Positions 8,302 to 16,457 of a stretch of DNA of 64,000 nucleotides are shown here, piece by piece. Location of the stretch: positions 496,001 through 560,000 of the forward strand of contig NZ_FLKM01000008.1 in assembly GCF_900086585.1 (NCBI RefSeq). Direction: 5' to 3'. Numbering within the stretch: position 1 is the stretch's first letter; every line of letters begins with the position of its first letter. The position numbers were made by a program, and so were the translations under genes. Origin of the DNA: Emergencia timonensis. GTDB lineage: Bacteria; Bacillota; Clostridia; Peptostreptococcales; Anaerovoracaceae. The notes below the pieces were generated by a model. That model was not told where the DNA came from. It made no database searches and saw only the letters and a program-made list of their open reading frames with translations.

Positions 8302-9023
8302 TTTAGTAGTCCTCTTGCTTCTAGCTCACTTTTTTCGATTTCTTTTAGTCTGTGCTTGTAAGTCTGACTGACCATAATTTCGGTGTCGTTTTGCATCAGT
8401 ACAGAATTACCTAAAAACGCTGTAACTTTTTTAATGTTTATGACGTAGGAGCGGTGTATCTGAACATAATACTTTGGAAGATCCGTGATTAGCTCATTAA
8501 GATTTCTATAGAATTCATAACTTTTCGTTTCTGTTACAAGAAGAATCTTCCGCAATCGACTCTCAAAGTAAAGGATTTCGCTAAATTTTAGCTTATAATC
8601 CGCGCCTTTGATTCTAAAACGAAAATAACCCTCCAATTCATCTGAAAGACGAAGCGCCAATTCTAATGCTTCGATGATTGTTTCATCTGCAAAAGGTTTT
8701 TCTATGTAACTTAAGGGGCGCATATCCAATAACTGACGAGTATATTGACTGGTTCCAGTGATGTAAATAAGTTCCGTAGCATAATCACTTCTCTTTTTGC
8801 GAATTTCATATCCTACATCAATTCCGCTCATCACAGTCATTTCAATATCTAAGAAGATAAGGTCAAATTGTGATTCTGTATTAAGATGCCGACAGAGATC
8901 CTCTCCATTGTAAAACACTTCTGTTTCAATAGATAATTTATTCTCATGTGTGTAATTGGCAATTATTTGGTCTACATGATTACATATGGCTTTATCGTCA
9001 TCGCAAATGGCTATTCTAAACAT
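8298..9023 (-). CDS. AgrA-like response regulator (receiver plus LytTR)
   Basis: The 241-residue protein has an N-terminal CheY-like receiver with the acidic cluster DDD at residues 8-10, phosphoacceptor Asp59 in LIFLDI, and the conserved Lys in IEKP. A C-terminal LytTR DNA-binding domain spans about residues 140-240 (YFESRLRKI, IHRSYVIN). LytTR proteins bind paired 9-10 bp direct repeats; such a pair, with 22-bp periodicity, lies in the divergent region at 9100-9131. It is first in the two-gene operon with the kinase and probably activates agrDB and itself. Confidence 0.9.
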   Translation of the reverse strand: MFRIAICDDDKAICNHVDQIIANYTHENKLSIETEVFYNGEDLCRHLNTESQFDLIFLDIEMTVMSGIDVGYEIRKKRSDYATELIYITGTSQYTRQLLDMRPLSYIEKPFADETIIEALELALRLSDELEGYFRFRIKGADYKLKFSEILYFESRLRKILLVTETKSYEFYRNLNELITDLPKYYVQIHRSYVINIKKVTAFLGNSVLMQNDTEIMVSQTYKHRLKEIEKSELEARGLLK

Positions 9024-9099
9024 TTTATCAAATCCTTAAATTTTAACTTCTGGAGTTATTCTAGCACAAGACTTTGCAGGTGTTAAGTAGTTTTCCTAT

Positions 9100-9163
9100 T
9101 TGGTTACAAAATAGCATAGCGTTGGTTACAATCCTTCGCACAGCAATCCATAATATGTATAAT
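9100..9163 (+). promoter_or_regulatory. LytTR operator and agrDB promoter
   Basis: TTGGTTACAA occurs at 9100-9109 and again at 9122-9131, a 22-bp centre-to-centre spacing expected for a LytTR dimer. Directly downstream lie a weak -35 (TTCGCA, 9135-9140), a 17-bp spacer and a perfect -10 TATAAT (9158-9163). The weak -35 adjoining the operator suits activator-dependent expression of agrD and agrB. Confidence 0.75.
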
Positions 9164-9199
9164 AATATTTACAGATATACTTAAGGAAGAGGTGACAGA

Positions 9200-9346
9200 A
9201 TGAACGTGTTAAAAAGAAAATCCATCGAAATGCTTGCGAAGGAAGCCAAGTTGATGACGAAGTTCAGTGTGAATTCAACCTGCAGGAACATTATGTATCA
9301 ACCGCAGATGCCTAAAGATGCGGACAAGCTAAAGAAACATGACTAA
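9200..9346 (+). CDS. agrD: AgrD-like cyclic autoinducer peptide precursor
   Basis: This is a 48-residue ORF with a good GAGGTG ribosome binding site. The N-terminus (MNVLKRKSIEMLAKEAKL) can form an amphipathic helix. A central NSTC segment supplies the single Cys for ring closure, and the C-terminal tail YQPQMPKDADK matches the YQPK/P-type cyclic lactone autoinducer family, in which the mature ring lies around the Cys and the acidic, proline-bearing tail is removed by AgrB. It overlaps the agrB start by 8 bp, so the two are translationally coupled. The exact ring boundaries cannot be read from sequence. Confidence 0.87.
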   Translation: MNVLKRKSIEMLAKEAKLMTKFSVNSTCRNIMYQPQMPKDADKLKKHD

Positions 9347-9899
9347 TATTTCAGAACGACTGTTAGGCGGTATGATTAAAGAGGGTATTATTTCTGCGGA
9401 AGATAGGGAAATATATTTATTTGGAATAAAAGAGTTGTTTTCGCAGATTTTTACCTACTCAATTATGCTTGGAATTGGTGCCGCCTTTGGGATGTTGATG
9501 GAGACCATCGTTTTTCTCGTGGTCTATATGTCCCTGCGGGTTTATGCAGGGGGATATCATGCGTCGACACAGCTTAGATGCTATATCTTGTCTTTTGGCA
9601 TGGTAATCGCAGCATTGATGCTGATTCGCGTAACAAATGTTCCTGAGACGATAGCCCTGATCGGCATTATTTTAATGAGTGGACTTATTTATTTTATGGC
9701 GCCGTCTGGACATAAGAATAAACCGCTGTCAGAAAATGAAAAGAAGGTTTATAAAAGAAAAGTAGGAAAAAGGGTTATTGTTTTTATTATGCTTTCTTTC
9801 GTGGCGGCGATAACTAGTATGGGGGAAATACTGATTACGATAGGAATTGCGTTGATGTTTCTTAGCGTTATGATGATCTGTAATCGACAAAAAGTGTAA
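9339..9899 (+). CDS. agrB: AgrB-like autoinducer-processing membrane peptidase
   Basis: The 186-residue protein has about five or six hydrophobic segments. The catalytic pair is His74 and Cys81 in the segment GGYHASTQLRC; the 7-residue spacing is the same as in staphylococcal AgrB (His77/Cys84). It cleaves the C-terminal tail of AgrD and forms the thiolactone at the membrane. Its start codon overlaps the end of agrD, and a terminator follows at 9929-9972. The locus order agrD-agrB with agrC/agrA divergent differs from the staphylococcal agrBDCA arrangement but is common in clostridia. Confidence 0.9.
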   Translation: MTNISERLLGGMIKEGIISAEDREIYLFGIKELFSQIFTYSIMLGIGAAFGMLMETIVFLVVYMSLRVYAGGYHASTQLRCYILSFGMVIAALMLIRVTNVPETIALIGIILMSGLIYFMAPSGHKNKPLSENEKKVYKRKVGKRVIVFIMLSFVAAITSMGEILITIGIALMFLSVMMICNRQKV

Positions 9900-9928
9900 A
9901 TGTGTTAAGTGTGTGGATATTTGAATAG

Positions 9929-9972
9929 ACTGTCGCTGCAACGATGAAATAGATGTTGCAGCGACAGTTTTA
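9929..9972. terminator. Terminator between agrB and the anti-sigma gene
   Basis: A 14-bp perfect stem, ACTGTCGCTGCAAC (9929-9942) with GTTGCAGCGACAGT (9955-9968), is followed by TTTAT. It sits between convergent genes and may act in both directions. Confidence 0.8.
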
Positions 9973-9978
9973 TATTGT

Positions 9979-10608
9979 TTACAATTTTCCATCCGCTAAG
10001 TCTTTAATTTTGATCTTTACATCCTTGTCTTTGTATTTAATGACAAGGATGTCCTCGTCTGTCAGCTTACGTTTGCTGCCGTCTTCATTATATACGATGC
10101 TGTCGTCGATGAATGTATAGCCGTAATATGCTCCCTGCCTCATAGATTTTTTAAATGGGTTGGCATGCCGTGCATTTAAGGTGATCTGTTCTGAGCCGTC
10201 TTTTGTAGAATAGTCTAAATAAGCAGTCATAGTGACGTTTTTATCTTTATTATAAAAACTCAGGGTTACGACATCGCCTACTTTCTCACAGGTCATGTTG
10301 ACGTCTTCAGACGATGGAATCCATCCGTGATTGTAGTAATAAGTGACGCCTCCGAAGACCAGGGCGCAGATGATCACTGTAACACCAATGGCTCTCCAGG
10401 TTTTCTTTTTCAGTTTCTTAAAAGGCTGAATTTCTGCTTTGCTTGCAGCGTCAATTTCTGGCGCAGTAATGCTGGCCTGCATTTCTTCAAAATATTTTTT
10501 ACATTTAGGGCAAGTCTTTAAATGGTCCTCAATGCTCTGATTACTTTCCTCGCTTGTCAGTCCTTCAATGTAACTTGGCAGTAGGTCTCTAATTATTTCA
10601 CACTTCAT
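9979..10608 (-). CDS. Membrane-anchored zinc-finger anti-sigma factor
   Basis: The 209-residue protein begins with a zf-HC2 anti-sigma domain (Cys3, His29, Cys33 and Cys36, the HxxxCxxC pattern). One transmembrane helix follows at about residues 72-92, then a 115-residue exported domain I do not recognise. It lies 10 bp downstream of an ECF sigma gene on the same strand, the standard sigma/anti-sigma pairing, in which the cytoplasmic finger holds the sigma factor until an envelope signal releases it. The signal is unknown. Confidence 0.85.
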   Translation of the reverse strand: MKCEIIRDLLPSYIEGLTSEESNQSIEDHLKTCPKCKKYFEEMQASITAPEIDAASKAEIQPFKKLKKKTWRAIGVTVIICALVFGGVTYYYNHGWIPSSEDVNMTCEKVGDVVTLSFYNKDKNVTMTAYLDYSTKDGSEQITLNARHANPFKKSMRQGAYYGYTFIDDSIVYNEDGSKRKLTDEDILVIKYKDKDVKIKIKDLADGKL

Positions 10609-10618
10609 CTCTATTCAC

Positions 10619-11092
10619 CTATCCTTTCGTGATTTTCTGTTTTGCTCGGTAAAAAGTTACACGCGCCCAATTTTCGCTTTTTTCAAAGATGTCTCCAATC
10701 TCTCTAAAAGAAAAAGCCCCAGTTAGCCTAAGCAGAACAATTTCTTTTTCAGCTTCTGATAGAACATGGACCTTGCGGAATAATTCCATCTTGTCGTCTC
10801 TTAGGCATGCTGCACTTTCTGGCGACCCCTCTTCTGAAACGATACTTTCTGTCAGCTGCGATGCTTCACAGCGCTTTCGTTTATCCAGCTCCTGGTACCA
10901 AAGGTGCTTTGCAATTTGGCAGAGCCAGGTGGAGACTTTGCATGTTCCGTTAAATTTCCCGGCACATCTTACAGCTTGATAAAAAGTCTCCTGGGTCAGT
11001 TCCTCAGCAGTATGCTCATCGTGACACAGCGTCATTAGGAATTTGAATACAGTCTGTGCGTAGTCGTTGTATACGACGTCCATGTCTAACAT
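10619..11092 (-). CDS. ECF-type RNA polymerase sigma factor
   Basis: The 157-residue protein has region 2 (DEHTAEELTQETFYQAVR) and region 4 (LSEAEKEIVLLRLTGAFSF plus a helix-turn-helix), with no region 1 or 3, as in ECF sigma-70 factors. The start at 11092 is preceded by GAGGTG. It is the first gene of an operon with the membrane anti-sigma factor. A sequence resembling an ECF promoter lies just upstream (11123-11148), suggesting positive autoregulation. Confidence 0.88.
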   Translation of the reverse strand: MLDMDVVYNDYAQTVFKFLMTLCHDEHTAEELTQETFYQAVRCAGKFNGTCKVSTWLCQIAKHLWYQELDKRKRCEASQLTESIVSEEGSPESAACLRDDKMELFRKVHVLSEAEKEIVLLRLTGAFSFREIGDIFEKSENWARVTFYRAKQKITKG

Positions 11093-11122
11093 GTTATCAC
11101 CTCTTTTCTGCTTTACCCATAT

Positions 11123-11148
11123 ATCGTCAAAGGAAAGGTTTCGTTACA
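11123..11148 (-). promoter_or_regulatory. Candidate ECF-sigma promoter (autoregulation)
   Basis: Read on the minus strand, TGTAAC (11148-11143), a 16-base spacer and CGAT (11126-11123) match the AAC/CGTC-like two-part pattern of Gram-positive ECF promoters. It lies about 30 bp upstream of the sigma gene start. Confidence 0.45.
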
Positions 11149-11390
11149 GAGAAATGTAAAAGTTTATTTGCGCTTCAGCGGACAATCTGAATTCCCCCAT
11201 TGGTTAGACTTCATAGCGAAGCAGTTTTTCCGGACATGCTCTGGAATATCCTGTTCTCTTTATGGCCTTATCCCGTGCCTGATATGAGGTATTTATCTTT
11301 GAATAAATAAAGCTTACGTTCGAGAGGGCAGGACTCTGTTTTTTGGCATCAGGTCCTCGGCTCTGAACTGCCTGCTTTTTTTCGCCAACC

Positions 11391-11671
11391 AAAAGCGCCC
11401 CGGTTATGCATAGCATGCAGTGCAGGGCTAATTTGCTTAACAGAAACGGCAAAAAGGGAAGAATCTGCGTAACAACCTGCCGTCAAAAGCGCCCCGGTTA
11501 TGCAGAGTATGTAGTACAGGGCTAATTTGCTTAACAGAAACGGCAAAAGGGAAGAATCTGCGTAACAACCTGCCGCCAAAAGCGCCCCGGTTATGCATAG
11601 CATGCAGTGCAGGGCTAATTTGCTTAACAGAAACGGCAAAAAGGGAAGAATCTGCATAACGACCTGCCGCC
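11391..11671. repeat. Three tandem 93-94 bp repeats
   Basis: Copies start at 11391, 11485 and 11578, each beginning AAAAGCGCCCCGGTTATGCA and ending near ACCTGCCG. They differ at only a few positions; the middle copy has GAGTATGTAGTA where the others have TAGCATGCAGTG. The unit length is 94, 93 and 94 bp, so a reading frame is not maintained throughout, which argues against a coding repeat. The array occupies the 680-bp gap between the ECF sigma gene and thioredoxin. The rest of that gap (11149-11390 and 11672-11736) shows nothing I can name. Confidence 0.85.
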
Positions 11672-11736
11672 TAGAATGGCCTGTGACCTGATCTCGAACT
11701 TGGGACCGGGTTTGCCGCCACTCTTTTCCAGGCCGC

Positions 11737-11764
11737 AAAAAAACAGGCCGTGTGTAACGGCCTG
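11737..11764 (-). terminator. Terminator of the plsC-thioredoxin operon
   Basis: CAGGCCGT (11744-11751) and ACGGCCTG (11757-11764) form an 8-bp stem. On the minus strand it is followed by seven T residues (11743-11737), 12 bp past the thioredoxin stop codon. Confidence 0.85.
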
Positions 11765-11776
11765 CTCATACAACTC

Positions 11777-12088
11777 TTAAAGTCCTAGCTGAGCAATCAG
11801 TGCAGCCTTTGGAAGCGCACCCATAGTTTTTGCTTTGATTTCACCATTTTCAAATTTGGCAACGGTCGGGAGACTCATGATACCGTACTGCAGTGCGATT
11901 TCCTGCTCGTCGTCGGTGTTGAGCTTGCATACCTTTACTTTGCCATCGTACTCTTCGGCAATCTGGTCGATGGTGGGAGCCAGATTGATGCAGTGTCCGC
12001 ACCACGGCGCCCAAAAATCTACTAATACGGGAACATCGGATTCTAAAACTTCCTTCTGGAAAGTGTCTTTTGTTAAGTTAATAATCAT
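11777..12088 (-). CDS. trxA: Thioredoxin with WCGHC active site
   Basis: The 103-residue single-domain protein has the redox motif WAPWCGHC with cysteines at 30 and 33. The usual thioredoxin motif is WCGPC; His in place of Pro is protein-disulfide-isomerase-like and usually raises the redox potential. The cis-proline is present in SLPTV. It is a cytoplasmic dithiol-disulfide carrier. It starts 5 bp after the upstream acyltransferase stop codon and ends at a clear terminator, so it is cotranscribed with that lipid gene. No thioredoxin reductase is in the window. Confidence 0.9.
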   Translation of the reverse strand: MIINLTKDTFQKEVLESDVPVLVDFWAPWCGHCINLAPTIDQIAEEYDGKVKVCKLNTDDEQEIALQYGIMSLPTVAKFENGEIKAKTMGALPKAALIAQLGL

Positions 12089-12093
12089 ATTCT

Positions 12094-12861
12094 CTACTCC
12101 TTTTCCTTTGCAGCCGCTTCTCTTTTTTCAATTAGCTGCGTTAGTGTTGTCCTAATAGTATTATCAACTTCGTGAGTTATATTCGCAATCTGATGTCTGT
12201 CCAAGGACGCGGTATCGATTGCCGGATGGATTACAACGTCGATGACGGCGCCGCCAGTGATGATGCTTCTCGTTTCAAAGAGATCGTAGGAGCCGTTGAT
12301 GGTAATCGGGACAATAGGAACCTTCGCTTTTGTAGCCAGTTTAAAGCTTCCGGCTTTAAACTCAGCCATTCGAGGTCCGCGACTTCTGGTCCCTTCAGGA
12401 AATATGACCAGTGAAAAACCATCTTTCAGTGTATCCACTCCAGCCTGTATGGACTTGAGCGCTTCTCTTGTATTGCCTCTTTTGATAAAGACGCCTCTGA
12501 TTGCCTTGATCCATTTGCCGAAGTAAGGAACGTTCTCCAATGCGTCTTTCGCAATAAAGCCGATCTGCCGTCCTTCCAATGCCTTAAATAATACTACTAT
12601 ATCTCCATACCCTTCGTGATTGGAAATAAACACACACGGACCATTATCCGGGACATTTTCTTTGCCGCTGATGTTGACGGTCAGATCGAAAATATCGATG
12701 ACCCTGTCTACCCACAGAGCAGTCCAATATGCGATTAGTTCACGCTCTTTTTCGTTATCCCCTGCCTCTCTTGCTGCAGCGATATCTTTCATATGCTTAT
12801 TAAATATACCTACGGACCTGAATAGCCGGATACCGTTGGGAATGTTTCTAAATAATTTCAA
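12094..12861 (-). CDS. 1-acyl-sn-glycerol-3-phosphate acyltransferase (PlsC/LPLAT family)
   Basis: The protein is 255 residues from the chosen TTG start. It carries the acyltransferase block NHEGYGD (HX4D catalytic pair) and the FPEGTRSR glycerophosphate-binding block about 70 residues later. It esterifies a lysophospholipid at the membrane surface. GGGAGG lies 9 bases upstream of the TTG at 12861; a longer frame from ATG 12933 would add 24 residues but lacks a good ribosome binding site. It is cotranscribed with thioredoxin. The family is certain; whether it is the housekeeping PlsC is not. Confidence 0.85.
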   Translation of the reverse strand: MKLFRNIPNGIRLFRSVGIFNKHMKDIAAAREAGDNEKERELIAYWTALWVDRVIDIFDLTVNISGKENVPDNGPCVFISNHEGYGDIVVLFKALEGRQIGFIAKDALENVPYFGKWIKAIRGVFIKRGNTREALKSIQAGVDTLKDGFSLVIFPEGTRSRGPRMAEFKAGSFKLATKAKVPIVPITINGSYDLFETRSIITGGAVIDVVIHPAIDTASLDRHQIANITHEVDNTIRTTLTQLIEKREAAAKEKE

Positions 12862-12978
12862 ATTCGTATACCTCCCAGATAGAATTCTGCTCTCTATTAA
12901 TATAACATAAAATTGGTGGAAATATCTACTCAAAAAGAGTATAATATTAGCATTAATGGCGGATGAGAGGAGAAAGCG

Positions 12979-13206
12979 ATGGATAAGAGATATATTGCTC
13001 CAATTATCATTACAATATTGGCTGTCATATATTTTCTGCTGATGGGAATTGGTTTTGTATTTGCGCTCTTTGAAGGCATGCCTGCTATCTGCTTCATGCT
13101 TTTGCTTTTTATTCCCATTGGAGCGGCAGCTCTCACAGTATATATGTTAATTGAAAGACTCAATGAGATTAAAGGAGGCGAAGAAGATGAAGCTAGTAAA
13201 TATTGA
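12979..13206 (+). CDS. Small two-helix membrane protein, unknown
   Basis: This 75-residue protein has two hydrophobic helices (about residues 7-30 and 36-57) and a charged cytoplasmic-looking tail (IERLNEIKGGEEDE). I do not recognise a family. It is preceded by GAGAGGAG and overlaps the following YbjQ-family gene by 20 bp, so the two are coupled. A -10-like TATAAT at 12940-12945 lies upstream, with no convincing -35. Confidence 0.6.
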   Translation: MDKRYIAPIIITILAVIYFLLMGIGFVFALFEGMPAICFMLLLFIPIGAAALTVYMLIERLNEIKGGEEDEASKY

Positions 13207-13498
13207 TTATATCCCAGGGCAGGAATTTGATGTACTGGGCATGGTAAAAGGAAATGTGGTACAGTCCAAGAACTTAGGGAAAGATATCGGTGCTGGTTTT
13301 AAGACTCTGGTGGGAGGAGAATTGAAGGGCTATACGGAAATGCTGCAGGAAGCGAGACAGATTGCGACGAAGAGAATGGTGGATGAAGCAGAAAGCCTAG
13401 GTGCAGATGCTGTCGTCAACGTAAAATTTGCCTCGTCGGCTATCATGCAGGGGGCTGCAGAAGTCATCGCTTATGGAACCGCAGTAAAATTCAAATAA
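13187..13498 (+). CDS. YbjQ/UPF0145 family protein
   Basis: The 103-residue protein has the YbjQ layout: an N-terminal IDYIPGQEFDVLGMVKGNVV strand, a central RQIATKRMVDEAESLGADAVVNV helix-strand and a GTAVKF C-terminus. The family forms oligomeric rings; its function is not established, although heavy-metal binding has been suggested by annotation. The ATG at 13187 has GGAGG 8 bases upstream, inside the end of the preceding membrane protein gene. The two probably form a small operon, perhaps with the PAP2 gene 24 bp downstream. Confidence 0.8.
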   Translation: MKLVNIDYIPGQEFDVLGMVKGNVVQSKNLGKDIGAGFKTLVGGELKGYTEMLQEARQIATKRMVDEAESLGADAVVNVKFASSAIMQGAAEVIAYGTAVKFK

Positions 13499-13522
13499 AA
13501 CGAAATCAAAAGGGGAAATTTG

Positions 13523-14167
13523 ATGGAGAGAATTGACAGAGAAAAATTTATTTTACGGTCCATTATCATAGGCGGAGCATTGATATGCTTCGCCTATATT
13601 GCATACACCATTTCTAGCTACGATGTGCTGACATTTGATACTGTAATTAGAGAATGGGCATACGCCCAGAGATCTCCGGTGCTGAATAAGATTTTGATTG
13701 GAATCACATATCTGGGCAACTGGCAGACCATTGTCACTCTCGGTTTTGTTTTACTGGTCCATCCGGGGACCAGGCAGAAAATCGGCCTGCCTTTTGCCAT
13801 CACGGCGGCGTCCTCCACTATAATCTACAAAGTAGCGAAGTCGATTTTTCAGAGACCGAGACCAGATCTTTCTGTGCGAATTATCAAAGAGGGCGGTTAT
13901 TCCTTTCCCAGCGGACATTCTATGAACTGTATCGTGATTTACGGGATTTTAATTTATTTGACTAGGCGTTATTGCAGGAATAGGATGGCAGCTAACTTGA
14001 TTACAGTACTGCTCAGTCTGCTGATTTTGGCAATCGGCTGCAGCAGGGTCTATGTAGGGGTACACTATCCTACCGATATCCTGGGCGGCTGGAGTCTGGG
14101 CATCGCGGTGTTGACCGCAGCAATTATTATAATAGAGCAAATAAGAGGTAGAGAATATGATAATTAA
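13523..14167 (+). CDS. PAP2-family membrane phosphatase
   Basis: The 214-residue protein has about five or six transmembrane helices and the three-part phosphatase signature: KSIFQRPRP (KX6RP), PSGH, and SRVYVGVHYPTD (SRX5HX3D). Family members dephosphorylate lipid phosphates such as phosphatidate, phosphatidylglycerol phosphate or undecaprenyl pyrophosphate at the outer face of the membrane. The ATG at 13523 follows AGGGG by 7 bases. The 3' end overlaps cysK by 11 bp. Which lipid it uses cannot be said. Confidence 0.88.
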   Translation: MERIDREKFILRSIIIGGALICFAYIAYTISSYDVLTFDTVIREWAYAQRSPVLNKILIGITYLGNWQTIVTLGFVLLVHPGTRQKIGLPFAITAASSTIIYKVAKSIFQRPRPDLSVRIIKEGGYSFPSGHSMNCIVIYGILIYLTRRYCRNRMAANLITVLLSLLILAIGCSRVYVGVHYPTDILGGWSLGIAVLTAAIIIIEQIRGREYDN

Positions 14168-15086
14168 TTCAGTTACAGAGGCCATAGGGAAAACGCCCTT
14201 GATGCGGCTTTCCAAAATAGAGGCATCCCTGACGGCGGGGGCGGCTATTTATGGAAAGTTGGAAGCCATGAATCCGGCCGGCAGCATTAAAGACAGGGCT
14301 GCCTTGTGGATGGTGAAAGACGCAGAAGAAAAAGGGCTTCTCAAGGAAGGCGGTACCATTATTGAGCCGACCAGCGGCAATACAGGGATCGGATTAGCGG
14401 CTATCGCGGCGGCAAAGGGGTACAAAGCAATCTTTGTACTGCCTGATACCATGAGTATTGAAAGAAGGAAATTGCTGGCGGCGTATGGCGCGGAACTGGT
14501 TCTTACGGAAGGGAAAAAAGGGATGCAGGGGTCTGTAGAGAAAGCGGAAGAATTGCAAAAGGAGATTCCCGACAGCATCATAGCGGGGCAGTTTGTCAAT
14601 TTTGCCAATGCGTTATCCCATATCGAAACGACGGGCCCAGAAATCTGGAATGATCTCGACGGCAAGGTGGATATCCTGGTAGCCGGTGTCGGCACCGGAG
14701 GCACCATTACTGGTACAGGTAAATTCCTTAAGGGGAAGAATCAGAATGTACAGATTGTCGCAGTGGAACCGAGGAACTCTCCCCTTTTATCAGAGGGAAA
14801 AACCGGAGCTCATAATCTTCAGGGCATCGGCGCTAATTTTGTTCCTGCATTGCTGGAGAGAGACATCATCGATGAAATAATGACGGTTCTCGAGGAGGAT
14901 GCCTATGATTTGGCCAGAAAACTGGCGAGAGAAGAAGGCTATTTAGCTGGCATTACCTCAGGAGCAGCCCTTTGGGCGGCTGTTCAGTTATCAAAGAGAC
15001 CAGAAAATAGGGGCAAAAACATTGTCGCAGTATTACCTGATTCAGGGGAGCGCTATTTATCGACAGTTCTCTTTGATGAATCATAA
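14157..15086 (+). CDS. cysK: Cysteine synthase A (O-acetylserine sulfhydrylase)
   Basis: The 309-residue protein is the normal length for CysK. The pyridoxal-phosphate Lys is at residue 45 in NPAGSIKDRA, the substrate loop is TSGNTGIG and the phosphate-binding loop is GVGTGGTITGTG. It makes cysteine from O-acetylserine and sulfide in the cytoplasm. The start codon lies inside the end of the PAP2 gene and follows AGAGG by 8 bases. No cysE gene is adjacent. A PucR-type regulator follows 16 bp downstream. Confidence 0.92.
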   Translation: MIINSVTEAIGKTPLMRLSKIEASLTAGAAIYGKLEAMNPAGSIKDRAALWMVKDAEEKGLLKEGGTIIEPTSGNTGIGLAAIAAAKGYKAIFVLPDTMSIERRKLLAAYGAELVLTEGKKGMQGSVEKAEELQKEIPDSIIAGQFVNFANALSHIETTGPEIWNDLDGKVDILVAGVGTGGTITGTGKFLKGKNQNVQIVAVEPRNSPLLSEGKTGAHNLQGIGANFVPALLERDIIDEIMTVLEEDAYDLARKLAREEGYLAGITSGAALWAAVQLSKRPENRGKNIVAVLPDSGERYLSTVLFDES

Positions 15087-15102
15087 AGAGTAAGGAGGGA
15101 AT

Positions 15103-16284
15103 ATGGCAGTTACAGTAAAAGACCTGTTGGGACTGGATATCATGAAGAATTTCAAAGTAATTGCAGGCGGCGGGGGACTGACAAAGACCATCACCGCTAC
15201 AGAAATTCTGGATTTTGAATTCGTCCAAGAGGGCTACCGGACGCGCACTTTTGACGGCAACAGCCTCGTCCTATCCAGCCTGCTGTTTGCCAAAGACCGG
15301 CCGGAGCTGATCTTTGAGGCGATTAAAAAACTGGTGTGCCTCAATGTGCACGCTTTTGCATATAAACCGGTCTTTTTTAGTGAACTGCCAAGAGAAGCTC
15401 TGGAGTATGCGGAAAAAATGAATTTTCCTATCCTGGAGTTCGGAGACGACGAATTTTTTGAAGAAATTATTTTCAGTATTCGCGGTTTAATCGAAAAAGA
15501 CAAGGCACTCGGTTTTATCGAGCCTTTACTGCAGGAAATGCTCGACAGAGAGTTTACGAAAGAAGAAGCGGATGCCGCCAGAGATCGGATCAATCCTCTG
15601 CTGCGTCCAGTTGTGGTAGCCCTGTGCGTCAAAGTAAAGGACATGGATGAATGTCAGGTGATGCAGGTCATTCGGCGCAGCAAACCGGACGAGAGGCTTC
15701 GCGGCAAAACCTTTGTAGGAAAGCTGAAAGACCAATTTATAATCCTGCTTTCCCATGACGAAATGAACCCCGCCAGATATCGGGCGATTTTTGATGATTT
15801 GCTGGTGGCATATGGTTTGTCGGGAAACGATCTTACGATAGGAATCAGCCAACCTAGGAATATAGATGATCGTTTTGAATTAAATATTCGAGAAGCCTAT
15901 TGGTCAGAAAAAGTGGCAGAAATTGAAAATGAAAATGTTAAACATTATAAAAATTTGGGTATATACAAGCTAATCGTAACCCATATTAATTCTAAGGGAA
16001 CCGAAGAATACATGCGGGAGTATCTGGCGCCGATCTTTGAAGAGGAAGACAAAGACGGTGATTTGCTCCAGACTGCAATCGAATATGTTCTCGCAAAGGG
16101 CGATACGATCAAAGCTGCAGAAAGGCTTTTTTGTCATAAAAACACGATAAGATATCGAATTGGCAAATTGCAGGAGAAAGTAGATCCTCTGACTAACGAA
16201 AAAGAGTTCTATCAGAATCTTGCTGCAGCAATTAAAGTATATTTATTATTAAATAAGATAAAAAAACAGGAGGAAGAGAAATGA
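15103..16284 (+). CDS. PucR-family transcriptional regulator
   Basis: The 393-residue protein has an N-terminal PucR ligand-sensing domain (residues 1-125, beginning [10 protein letters not shown]), a central GGDEF-like/CdaR linker domain and a C-terminal helix-turn-helix ([18 protein letters not shown]). PucR-class regulators usually control purine, amino-acid or polyamine catabolism. It lies in a tight run with cysK upstream and two rubredoxin genes downstream; its stop codon overlaps the first rubredoxin start (ATGA). The targets are unknown. AAGGAGGG precedes the start. Confidence 0.85.
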   Translation: MAVTVKDLLGLDIMKNFKVIAGGGGLTKTITATEILDFEFVQEGYRTRTFDGNSLVLSSLLFAKDRPELIFEAIKKLVCLNVHAFAYKPVFFSELPREALEYAEKMNFPILEFGDDEFFEEIIFSIRGLIEKDKALGFIEPLLQEMLDREFTKEEADAARDRINPLLRPVVVALCVKVKDMDECQVMQVIRRSKPDERLRGKTFVGKLKDQFIILLSHDEMNPARYRAIFDDLLVAYGLSGNDLTIGISQPRNIDDRFELNIREAYWSEKVAEIENENVKHYKNLGIYKLIVTHINSKGTEEYMREYLAPIFEEEDKDGDLLQTAIEYVLAKGDTIKAAERLFCHKNTIRYRIGKLQEKVDPLTNEKEFYQNLAAAIKVYLLLNKIKKQEEEK

Positions 16285-16445
16285 AAGTATATGTATGTGG
16301 AGCGTGTGGATATGAGTACGATCCGAAAGTAGGGGATCCAGATAATGGAATCGAACCGGGAACGGCATTTGAGGATCTGCCGGAAGATTGGGTATGCCCT
16401 CTCTGCGCACTTGGAAAAGAAGTCTTTGAAGAAAAGGCAGAGTAA
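16281..16445 (+). CDS. Rubredoxin
   Basis: A 54-residue one-iron electron carrier with the two knuckles VCGACGY and VCPLCA that hold Fe(Cys)4, and the aromatic core residues (Y, W, F) in the normal places. It is too short for many gene callers. It starts within the stop of the PucR gene and is 12 bp ahead of a flavin reductase-rubredoxin fusion, its probable partner in oxygen or peroxide reduction. Confidence 0.93.
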   Translation: MKVYVCGACGYEYDPKVGDPDNGIEPGTAFEDLPEDWVCPLCALGKEVFEEKAE

Positions 16446-16457
16446 CGAGGTGTGTCT

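Noticed and set aside
11349..11738. Minus-strand ORF with repeated hydrophobic segments over the tandem repeats
   Set aside because: Repeat units of 94 and 93 bp shift the frame, no Shine-Dalgarno sequence is present and no start is well placed; more likely noncoding. A type I toxin array was considered but has no support beyond hydrophobicity.
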